From contig JALNYX010000024.1 of the NCBI GenBank assembly GCA_023229615.1, forward strand, positions 1 through 13,942: a DNA stretch of 13,942 nucleotides, written 5' to 3'. Made by a program: the position numbers and the translations under genes. Within the stretch, counting starts at the first letter, position 1. Each line of letters opens with the position of its first letter. Of this stretch, positions 8,239-13,750 are shown piece after piece. Source of the stretch: Candidatus Moraniibacteriota bacterium. GTDB taxonomy: Bacteria > Patescibacteriota > Minisyncoccia > Moranbacterales > UBA9337. The notes below the pieces were generated by a model. The model saw only the letters and a list, made by a program, of their open reading frames with translations, was not told where the DNA came from and searched no databases.

Positions 8239-8469
8239 TTATTTCTTTTTAATGATTAATTTCGGATCAACACAGTCGAAATTGCACTGGGCATTGTCTA
8301 ATCCTTGATGCAATAGTTCGTTCTGGCAATCCTTGAGTTTTTCTTGGCACTCGCTTTTTCTTTCTTGAAAATAGTTTCTGTTCATTTCATATCCAAAATA
8401 GTCGAGCGCAAAAGAGGCAACAACCACAAAACCGACGATCCAAATTATTAATTTAATCAGTCCAAACAT
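8239..8469 (-). CDS. Small single-span membrane protein with four cysteines
   Basis: A 76-residue protein with an N-terminal membrane segment (about 3-21) and a charged, probably helical remainder carrying C41, C48, C62 and C66 (C-x6-C, 13 residues, C-x3-C), then a Lys-rich end. If exported, the cysteines could form two disulfides in a helical hairpin; if inside, a metal site is possible. I recognise no family. It is the first gene of the glycosyltransferase operon, and its stop is 4 bases before the GT2 start, which suggests an accessory role for the GT2 or membrane complex (inference). A near-leaderless promoter lies directly upstream. Confidence 0.72.
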   Translation of the reverse strand: MFGLIKLIIWIVGFVVVASFALDYFGYEMNRNYFQERKSECQEKLKDCQNELLHQGLDNAQCNFDCVDPKLIIKKK

Positions 8470-8477
8470 ATACCCTG

Positions 8478-8506
8478 ATTTTATCGCGTATTTGTCAAAA
8501 AAGCAA
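8478..8506 (-). promoter_or_regulatory. Candidate promoter of the glycosyltransferase operon
   Basis: Minus-strand -35 TTGCTT (8506-8501), a 17-base spacer and -10 TAAAAT (8483-8478). The -10 ends only 8 bases before the ATG at 8469, predicting a leader of about two bases. A perfect TTGACA also occurs at 8497-8492, but it would pair with TATATG overlapping the start codon, so I consider it less likely. Confidence 0.5.
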
Positions 8507-8523
8507 TAAAGATTCAGTGGTTA

Positions 8524-8552
8524 TTGTGCGGATGGGTGATTTTTGGTAGGAT
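8524..8552 (+). promoter_or_regulatory. Candidate extended -10 promoter of mnmA, leaderless layout
   Basis: A -35-like TTGTGC (8524-8529), a 17-base spacer whose last three bases are TGG (an extended -10 TGn), then TAGGAT (8547-8552). Only six bases separate the -10 from the ATG at 8559, so transcription should begin at or next to the start codon. The AGGA inside the -10 could be mistaken for a weak Shine-Dalgarno, which is the alternative reading. Confidence 0.4.
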
Positions 8553-8558
8553 TGGGTT

Positions 8559-9770
8559 ATGGATAAAAAGAAAACAATTGGGAAAAATAAAACTGCCAAA
8601 GACAAGAAGAAAAAGCGGGTGGTGTTGGCGCTTTCCAGTGGAGTAGATTCTTCGGTTTCGGCGGCGTTGCTCAAAAAACAAGGATATGATGTCGTTGGTG
8701 TTTTTATGCATTTTTGGAAAGATCCCGAGGAGAATGAATTGGTAGAAAATAAATGTTGTTCACTGGAAGCGTATGAAGACGCGCGTAAAGTGGCGCAGAT
8801 TTTGAATATTCCTCTATATACGATTAACGTTGCCAAAGAGTTCAAGAAAGAAGTAGTGGATTATTTTTTGGATGAAATCAAGGCAGGGCGCACGCCCAAT
8901 CCTTGCGTGGCGTGTAATCCCAGAATCAAGTTTCGATTTTTGTTTCAGAAGATGCTGGAGATGGGAGCGGATTTTGTAGCTTCGGGACATTATGCTCGCA
9001 TAAAGCGGGAACTTCCAACGAGCAATAAAAAGTTTTCAAAAAAATCCAATCTGCCAGTTGGCGGACAAAATCCAAAATCCAAAATCGAGAGCTATCATTT
9101 GTTTCAAGCGGAAGATGGGAATAAAGACCAGACATATTTCTTGTATAATTTGAATCAAGCGCAATTGGCGAAGATAATTTTTCCGGTTGGGGAATATCAA
9201 AAGACAGAAATTCGCAAAATGGCGAAAGAATTCGGACTCCCGGTTTTCGACAAAGATGATTCGCAGGGAATTTGCTTTACGCAGGAAAAATATCCAACCA
9301 ATTTCATCAAAAGAAATACTCCGATGAAAAAAGGGAAAATTATTAATACAGAAGGAAAAGTTTTGAGCGAACATGAAGGGCTTTCAATTTATACTATCGG
9401 TCAGCGCAAAGGAATCAATATCGGTGGAAACGGTCCATATTATGTTGTCGAGAAGGATTTGGAAAATAATATTCTCATTGTTACCAACAAAGAAGATGAC
9501 CCGAAACTTTTCAGAAAAGAAATGCAGGTGCGCGATATCAATTGGATTGGGGGAAGCGAACCGAAATTTCCACTCAAAGTTAATGTGAAAATTCGCTACC
9601 GAAATCCATTGGTTGGTGCTATAATAACAGAAAAGATACAAAATGATATGATGCCGGATGGAGTTTATCGGGTGGAATTTGTGGAGGCGCAAAAGGCGGT
9701 TACGCCCGGGCAATCGGCGGTGTTTTATGCGAGTAAGGGAGAAGTTTTGGGCGGGGGAATCATTGTTTAA
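8559..9770 (+). CDS. mnmA: tRNA-specific 2-thiouridylase MnmA
   Basis: Thiolates the wobble uridine (U34) of Lys, Glu and Gln tRNAs using ATP and a relayed persulfide. The protein has 403 residues. After a Lys-rich N-terminal extension (about 1-19) comes the PP-loop LSSGVDSSV (25-33; commonly S-G-G-V-D-S, here S-S-G). The catalytic cysteines are C119 in NPCVACN-PRIKF and C239 in SQGICF. The central and C-terminal beta-barrel domains follow (IYTIGQRKGI near 277-286, VTPGQSAVFY 381-390). Between SGHYARIK and YHLFQAEDGNKDQTYFLYNL lies an extra stretch of about 25-30 residues (about 150-178) rich in Lys, Ser, Asn and Pro, absent from E. coli MnmA and encoded by a palindrome plus 7-base repeats. 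The frame stays open throughout, so the gene appears functional. It is the first plus-strand gene, divergent from the glycosyltransferase operon. Confidence 0.97.
   Translation: MDKKKTIGKNKTAKDKKKKRVVLALSSGVDSSVSAALLKKQGYDVVGVFMHFWKDPEENELVENKCCSLEAYEDARKVAQILNIPLYTINVAKEFKKEVVDYFLDEIKAGRTPNPCVACNPRIKFRFLFQKMLEMGADFVASGHYARIKRELPTSNKKFSKKSNLPVGGQNPKSKIESYHLFQAEDGNKDQTYFLYNLNQAQLAKIIFPVGEYQKTEIRKMAKEFGLPVFDKDDSQGICFTQEKYPTNFIKRNTPMKKGKIINTEGKVLSEHEGLSIYTIGQRKGINIGGNGPYYVVEKDLENNILIVTNKEDDPKLFRKEMQVRDINWIGGSEPKFPLKVNVKIRYRNPLVGAIITEKIQNDMMPDGVYRVEFVEAQKAVTPGQSAVFYASKGEVLGGGIIV
9041..9086. repeat. Palindrome plus AAAATCC heptamer repeats inside mnmA
   Basis: An AAAATCC (9041-9047) precedes a short palindrome with arms TCTGCCA (9050-9056) and TGGCGGA (9059-9065), pairing at six bases plus one T-G wobble. 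Directly after it come two and a partial third copy of AAAATCC in tandem (9067-9086). The block falls exactly in the segment of mnmA that has no counterpart in E. coli MnmA and keeps the reading frame. It resembles a short dispersed palindromic element inserted in a gene, but other genomic copies cannot be seen here. Confidence 0.6.
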
Positions 9771-9807
9771 TATTTATGCGTAATTTGTAGGTAAAAACAA
9801 AAAATAT

Positions 9808-10098
9808 ATGGCATTGAATAATTTGAATTTTCGAGGAAAGCTCGGTTCTTCCGTGGGAAATATTTCTCGCGATGGTGCGCGCGGTGCAATTGATGATAAT
9901 TTTAAAGATTTGGATTTGAGTCACAAAGCCAAAGATTATTTTTCTCGAAAGATGGATGAGGCAGGAAATCTTGAGGGGCGAAAATTTAGCAGTATAGTTG
10001 ATCAAGCGCAGAAAAATGGACTGATTAGCCATGAGAAGGCGGAGAAAATAAAAGATAGAGTGGATTTGCCTGATAATTTAAACGAACATTGGAATTAA
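9808..10098 (+). CDS. Small soluble protein of unknown function (96 aa)
   Basis: A 96-residue hydrophilic protein with no signal or membrane segment. The first third is Gly/Ser/Arg-rich (FRGKLGSSVGNISRDGARG at 8-26); the rest looks helical, with many charged residues (AKDYFSRKMDEAG, HEKAEKIKDRVDLP). I recognise no family. It starts 38 bases after mnmA in the same direction and is followed by two further small unknown genes with gaps of 28 and 6 bases, suggesting one transcript. The codon use and AT-richness match the neighbours, and the ATG is the natural start. Whether it has any link to tRNA modification cannot be judged from sequence. Confidence 0.72.
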   Translation: MALNNLNFRGKLGSSVGNISRDGARGAIDDNFKDLDLSHKAKDYFSRKMDEAGNLEGRKFSSIVDQAQKNGLISHEKAEKIKDRVDLPDNLNEHWN

Positions 10099-10126
10099 TT
10101 TGGTTAATTTAATTTGAAATAAAAAT

Positions 10127-10339
10127 ATGAGAAAATTGCACATAGCGGTTTTGCAGATTGCCACCAGAAAAGGAGAAAAATTAACTTCCGGTTTTGAAGA
10201 AGGAAGACTTCAGGATTGGGCGAGAGATTTTGAAGGTGGAAAAATTTCTGCAAGTGATGCAGTTTCCAAAGTAAAAGGAGAATTTAGTCATCATTGGACA
10301 GATGATGATTACAGAGAATTGGAAAAAGCGATAAAATAA
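10127..10339 (+). CDS. Small soluble protein of unknown function (70 aa)
   Basis: A 70-residue hydrophilic protein. After an N-terminal MRKLHIAVLQIATRKG come short, probably helical segments with aromatic and acidic residues (QDWARDFEGGKIS, HHWTDDDYRELEKAIK at the end). No signal peptide, membrane segment, metal motif or helix-turn-helix can be recognised. Its stop lies 6 bases before the next ATG, so it is probably co-translated with the 230-residue gene downstream. It is short, but the amino-acid composition is protein-like and the tight spacing supports a real gene. Confidence 0.66.
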   Translation: MRKLHIAVLQIATRKGEKLTSGFEEGRLQDWARDFEGGKISASDAVSKVKGEFSHHWTDDDYRELEKAIK

Positions 10340-10345
10340 ATTTTT

Positions 10346-11038
10346 ATGAACGAAAATTTTGCGGAAAAAATTATTTTAGAAAATGCTTTTGAAAAAGAAA
10401 AAATTAAAGAAACTGTTTCCTGGGAAAAACTTTCAAAGCATCTTGATGAATATGAAGATTTCTACAAAGGATCTTATGTGGTGCAAACTCGCAAGCAAGA
10501 GCTTGGTTTCAAAAAACCGGAGCAATTTTTAGTGCGAAGAAATATTGAAATTTTGCGCGAAAAATTAAAGCAAAAGAAGGGTGAAAATTTCAAAATAAGT
10601 GAATATAATCAGATGAATCATATTCTTGGAAATTCGATTATGGTTTTATCTGGAGCGATTGCGAGAAAATTTGAAGAAGGCAGGGAAGTTAAACCGCAGA
10701 TGGTTGAAAAAATCAAAGAAGATATGACGCTACTTAATGATTATGTGGAAATTTTGGTTGAAAATCCGGAAGTAGTAAAAGATGAGTTGGAATCAAAGGT
10801 AGGATATTTGGGAAATTTTTTGGATTATTTTTCTTGTGATTTGCCCACAGAAAGTCCGAAAATAATAAAGCTAGTGAAATTTTTCAATAAACTGGAAAAG
10901 GGTATGGCAAAGAAAGAGATTGCAATGCAAGTGGAGGAAATCAATCAAGAACAGAAAAATATCATAAATATAGAAAAGATCAAAGAAAAATTATTTTTGG
11001 TTGACAATAAAGGCGAGGAATATTATAAATTGGTTTAA
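10346..11038 (+). CDS. Helical cytoplasmic protein of unknown function (230 aa)
   Basis: A 230-residue, strongly charged and almost entirely helical protein (Lys and Glu dominate) without signal or membrane segments. Hydrophobic helices such as NSIMVLSGAIARKFEEG and LLNDYVEILVENPE suggest a helical-bundle fold. There is one cysteine (in YFSCDLP). No enzymatic motif is visible and I recognise no family. It is the last of three small unknown genes after mnmA, and alaS starts 51 bases downstream. Translation starts at the first ATG, with no Shine-Dalgarno. Confidence 0.75.
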   Translation: MNENFAEKIILENAFEKEKIKETVSWEKLSKHLDEYEDFYKGSYVVQTRKQELGFKKPEQFLVRRNIEILREKLKQKKGENFKISEYNQMNHILGNSIMVLSGAIARKFEEGREVKPQMVEKIKEDMTLLNDYVEILVENPEVVKDELESKVGYLGNFLDYFSCDLPTESPKIIKLVKFFNKLEKGMAKKEIAMQVEEINQEQKNIINIEKIKEKLFLVDNKGEEYYKLV

Positions 11039-11089
11039 TGGGCGTTGGACAAAAAACAATAAAAAATTTTTCTTCCAGTAGAATATATT

Positions 11090-12832
11090 ATGACAGCACA
11101 AGAACTTAGGCAAAAATATTTGGAATTTTTCAAGTCGAAGGGGCATACAATCATTCCTTCGGCTTCTTTGGTGCCGGAAAACGATCCAACTACTCTTTTT
11201 ACAACTGCCGGAATGCATCCGTTGGTGCCATATATTATGGGCGAAAAGCATCCAGGAGGAAAGAGGGTAACAAATGTTCAAAAGTGCGTGAGGACAACAG
11301 ACATTGATGAAGTAGGGGATGCGACACATCACACTTTTTTTGAAATGTTGGGAAATTGGAGTTTTGGTGATTATTTCAAAAAAGATTCAATTGAAATGAG
11401 CTTCGAATTTTTGACTTCTTCCGAATGGATGGGATTAGACAAAAATCGGCTGGCAGTTTCAGTTTTTGAAGGAGATGAAAATGTTTTTTTCGATGACGAG
11501 TCTTTTGAAAAATGGAAAGAGCTTGGAATTTCAGAAAATAAAATCGCGAAGCTTCCCAAGAAAAATAATTGGTGGGGTCCAGCCGGAGAGACAGGACCGT
11601 GTGGTCCGGACACAGAGATTTTTTATTGGGTTGGCGAACCGGATAAAGTCCCGGAAAGTTTTGCTGATGACAATGACCAGTGGGTGGAAATTTGGAATAA
11701 TGTTTTTATGCAGTTTGAAAAAAACAAAGAAGGAAAATTTGTTCCACTGGCAAAAAAGAATGTCGATACGGGAATGGGAATGGAAAGAATACTTTCGGCA
11801 TTGAATGGATTTGATGATAATTACAAAACAGAATTATTTTGGCCGATTATTGAGAAAATTGAAGAACTTTCCGGAAAGAAATATGAAGATTGCAAAAAAG
11901 AATTTCGCATTATTTCTGATCATATCAAAGCGGCAACATTCGTGATTTCCGAAGGAATTGCACCATCAAACACTGATCAGGGTTATGTCGTGCGTCGGCT
12001 CATTCGCCGGACAATTCGCTATGGAAAAATGATTGGAATTGAAAATAATTTTACCAAAGAAATTGCAAAAGTCGTTTTTGAAATTTATGGAGAAGTTTAT
12101 CCGGAAATTATTAGTGTGAAAGAAATTGTCTTTATTGAATTGGAAAAAGAGGAGAATAAATTCAGACAAACTTTGGAAAAAGGCTTGAAAGAATTTAATA
12201 AATTGACTTTGATTACAGGAAAAGATGCTTTTAATTTATATCAATCATACGGATTTCCGTTGGAAATGACAGAAGAGTTGGCCAAAGAAAAGAATTTTTC
12301 GGTTGATAAAAAAGATTTTGAAGATGAATTTAAAAAACATCAAAATCTTTCCCGGACGGCTTCAGCGGGTAAATTCAAGGGTGGGTTGGCTGATTCCGGT
12401 GAAGAAACAGTGAAATTGCACACTGCGGCGCATCTTCTTTTGGCGGCGCTTCGTGAAGTGTTGGGAGAAGAAATTTATCAAAAAGGATCAAATATTACTG
12501 CCGAAAGATTGCGCTTTGATTTCAATTATCCGGAAAAATTGACCGCAGAACAATTGAAACAAGTTGAGGATTTGGTAAACCGGAAAATTGAAGAGAAAAT
12601 TGAAGTCGAGATGGTTGAAATGCCGAAAAATGAAGCTTTGGAAAAAGTGAAGGTTTCTTTTGATTCATCCAAATATGGCGACGTTGTGAAAGTATATTCA
12701 ATCGGAGATTTTAGCGCTGAACTCTGTGGCGGACCGCACGCGGGAAACACTGGCGAGCTTGGACATTTCAAAATTAAAAAAGAAGAATCATCCAGTGCCG
12801 GAATCCGCCGAATTAAAGCAATTTTGGAATAA
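11090..12832 (+). CDS. alaS: Alanyl-tRNA synthetase, minimal form
   Basis: Charges tRNA-Ala with alanine in the cytoplasm. The class II catalytic domain is complete: LVPENDPTTLFTTAGMHPLVP (28-48), the motif 2 region NVQKCVRTTDIDEVG (62-76) with HHTFFEMLGNWSFGDYF (80-96), and motif 3 DTGMGMERI (226-234). The tRNA-recognition helices follow to about residue 425. The editing core is present with zinc ligands H444 and H448 (HTAAH) and C546 and H550 (CGGPH), and the protein stops at AGIRRIKAILE, where the E. coli editing domain ends. Two parts found in the 875-residue E. coli enzyme are missing: about 100 residues of the glycine-rich beta-barrel that normally precede HxxxH, and the whole C-terminal C-Ala domain. 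The junctions are clean and the gene is not frameshifted. A TAGAAT (11079-11084) five bases before the ATG could be a -10 giving a leaderless mRNA. Confidence 0.97.
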   Translation: MTAQELRQKYLEFFKSKGHTIIPSASLVPENDPTTLFTTAGMHPLVPYIMGEKHPGGKRVTNVQKCVRTTDIDEVGDATHHTFFEMLGNWSFGDYFKKDSIEMSFEFLTSSEWMGLDKNRLAVSVFEGDENVFFDDESFEKWKELGISENKIAKLPKKNNWWGPAGETGPCGPDTEIFYWVGEPDKVPESFADDNDQWVEIWNNVFMQFEKNKEGKFVPLAKKNVDTGMGMERILSALNGFDDNYKTELFWPIIEKIEELSGKKYEDCKKEFRIISDHIKAATFVISEGIAPSNTDQGYVVRRLIRRTIRYGKMIGIENNFTKEIAKVVFEIYGEVYPEIISVKEIVFIELEKEENKFRQTLEKGLKEFNKLTLITGKDAFNLYQSYGFPLEMTEELAKEKNFSVDKKDFEDEFKKHQNLSRTASAGKFKGGLADSGEETVKLHTAAHLLLAALREVLGEEIYQKGSNITAERLRFDFNYPEKLTAEQLKQVEDLVNRKIEEKIEVEMVEMPKNEALEKVKVSFDSSKYGDVVKVYSIGDFSAELCGGPHAGNTGELGHFKIKKEESSSAGIRRIKAILE

Positions 12833-12841
12833 TTAAAATTG

Positions 12842-12850
12842 TGTTATACT
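12842..12850 (+). promoter_or_regulatory. Candidate extended -10 element, leaderless layout
   Basis: TGT followed by TATACT is an extended -10 with five of six consensus bases. It lies six bases before the ATG at 12857, so a normal start seven bases downstream would coincide with the A of the ATG. No good -35 is visible, as is usual for extended -10 promoters. Confidence 0.45.
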
Positions 12851-12856
12851 GAAGAT

Positions 12857-13330
12857 ATGAAAAAGAAAATTTCTCAAAAAAAGAAAAATATTATTGGAAA
12901 AAACGATCAATTCGGGGTTATTTTGGAAGATATTAATTCCAAATTCGATTTGATAATGGAAAGTTTTGACGGAATGAATCGCAAGATTGATAAAAATCAT
13001 GAAGAATTTCTTGAATTTAAAGAAGATATGACCGGATTTAGAAATAATATGACTGAATTTAAATCTGATATGACAGGATTTAGAAAAGATATGGTTGGAT
13101 TTAAATCTGATATGACAGGATTTAAAAAAGAGTCAGAAAGTAAATTTGATACCATTTTGTCATATTTAATGTCAATTGATGAAGAACTGAAAGAAATAAA
13201 AATGGAACTTGAAATATTAAAAAAGAGTGAAAAATATCAGAATGAAGAAATAAGATTGCTGGAAATTAGAATAAAAAAACTGGAGAAAGACAATGTAAAA
13301 TTGCACAAATTATTGATAAAAGCAAACTAG
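12857..13330 (+). CDS. Coiled-coil protein with heptad repeats
   Basis: A 157-residue protein from MKKKISQKKKN onward, basic at the N terminus (Lys-rich, about 1-15) and otherwise a nearly continuous predicted coiled coil. The middle carries about five copies of a 7-residue unit of the type F-K/R-x-D-M-x-G/E (from FKEDMTG at about 53 to FKSDMTG and FKKE at about 91), followed by a Leu/Ile/Lys/Glu-rich helical end. There is no signal peptide or membrane segment, so it is probably cytoplasmic and oligomeric. A TTG start six codons earlier is possible but would fall within the -10 element, so I use the ATG. It follows alaS by 24 bases. The function is unknown; similarity to tail-fibre or filament coiled coils would be compositional only. 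Confidence 0.78.
   Translation: MKKKISQKKKNIIGKNDQFGVILEDINSKFDLIMESFDGMNRKIDKNHEEFLEFKEDMTGFRNNMTEFKSDMTGFRKDMVGFKSDMTGFKKESESKFDTILSYLMSIDEELKEIKMELEILKKSEKYQNEEIRLLEIRIKKLEKDNVKLHKLLIKAN
13058..13124 (+). repeat. 25-base direct repeat within the heptad-repeat gene
   Basis: A 25-base sequence beginning TTTAAATCTGATATGACAGG occurs identically at 13058-13082 and 13100-13124, offset by 42 bases (two heptads). The other 21-base units around it (13019-13057 and 13083-13099) are diverged. Perfect identity of only this pair suggests a recent 42-base duplication or gene conversion in the coiled coil. Confidence 0.85.
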
Positions 13331-13526
13331 CATTGCGTTCGCTCTTTAGTAGTTATTCATCGTACTGATTGTCATAGAGTTGTAGGTAATTGCTTTTAAT
13401 TGTTAGTTTGATATATTGAGGTTAGGAAAACTGAATAAAAAATAGGAATTGTTCCTTAAAAACAAAGCAGCGCGCAGTCGTTAGCTTTTTTATTTTTTGG
13501 CAAATAACCTTTGTCAAGGAGGCAAC
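13331..13526. other. Non-coding region downstream of the coiled-coil gene
   Basis: No convincing ORF. It holds a weak promoter-like pair TTGCTT (13390-13395) and TATATT (13412-13417) 16 bases apart, a small inverted repeat AGGAA/TTCCT (13444-13456), and a terminator-like hairpin (described separately). If both the promoter and the terminator work, a transcript of about 65 bases would result; this is speculation. Confidence 0.4.
13464..13498 (+). terminator. Probable Rho-independent terminator
   Basis: AAAGC (13464-13468) pairs with GCTTT (13484-13488). Inside it AGCG pairs with CGTT across a one-base bulge, with a CGCAGT loop. The T-rich run TTTTTTATTTTTT follows (13486-13498). It would end transcription coming from the coiled-coil gene 130 bases upstream. 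The imperfect stem lowers confidence. Confidence 0.55.
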
Positions 13527-13619
13527 ATGGCAACCCAACAATCAGCGAAGAGAAAAATTCTTGTGCCGGGAGTTGCAAAATTTGCAGCTCCTTTTTTCTT
13601 TGAATTAAATTTGAACTGA
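13527..13619 (+). CDS. Possible 30-residue leader or small ORF upstream of mreB
   Basis: A perfect AAGGAGG (13516-13522), the only full Shine-Dalgarno noticed in the window, lies four bases before ATG. The ORF reads MATQQSAKRK, then ILVPGVAKFAAPFFFELNLN, and ends with TGA. It has a basic first third and a hydrophobic second half. A terminator-like hairpin with U-tract lies inside the ORF, so a transcript ending there would have no stop codon. This could be a leader peptide whose translation affects termination, a short real protein, or chance. I recognise no homologue. Composition alone cannot settle it. Confidence 0.3.
   Translation: MATQQSAKRKILVPGVAKFAAPFFFELNLN
13569..13597 (+). terminator. 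Hairpin with U-tract inside the small ORF
   Basis: GGAGTTGCAAA (13569-13579) pairs with TTTGCAGCTCC (13581-13591) at ten Watson-Crick pairs and one T-G wobble in an 11-base arm, although the pairs next to the one-base centre must open to form a loop. T6 follows at 13592-13597. The shape is that of an intrinsic terminator on the plus strand, upstream of the mreB promoter, and would insulate mreB from upstream transcription. Confidence 0.7.
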
Positions 13620-13658
13620 AATAGGCGTTTTTTGCGTATTTTGATAAAATTTTCAACT

Positions 13659-13687
13659 TTGACAAGAGGGTTTTTTTGGTGTATTAT
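13659..13687 (+). promoter_or_regulatory. sigma70-type promoter of mreB
   Basis: A perfect -35 TTGACA (13659-13664), a 17-base spacer and -10 TATTAT (13682-13687; five of six). The predicted start is near 13694, giving a leader of about 57 bases before the mreB ATG. That leader contains AAAGG (13732-13736), about 14 bases before the start, farther than usual for a ribosome binding site. This is the best-formed promoter in the window. Confidence 0.8.
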
Positions 13688-13750
13688 TAAGAAAAATAAA
13701 TAGATAAATTTAAATATCTGAAAATAATCCGAAAGGCTTGTTAACTTTTT

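Noticed and set aside
8495..8845. 116-residue minus-strand ORF over the mnmA start
   Set aside because: It lies antisense to the PP-loop region of mnmA, is Ser/Thr/Phe-rich as expected of a shadow, and crosses the divergent promoter region.
9005..9095. Frameshift or pseudogene in mnmA at the repeat block
   Set aside because: The frame is open on both sides, and all downstream motifs, including C239 and the C-terminal barrel, are intact.
12839..13330. TTG start six codons upstream for the coiled-coil protein
   Set aside because: The extra codons are the extended -10 element and nearby bases; the ATG at 12857 begins a typical Lys-rich N terminus.
13456..13665. 69-residue minus-strand ORF
   Set aside because: It needs a TTG start, has no ribosome site, runs through both plus-strand terminator hairpins and into the mreB -35 region, and its product looks unstructured.
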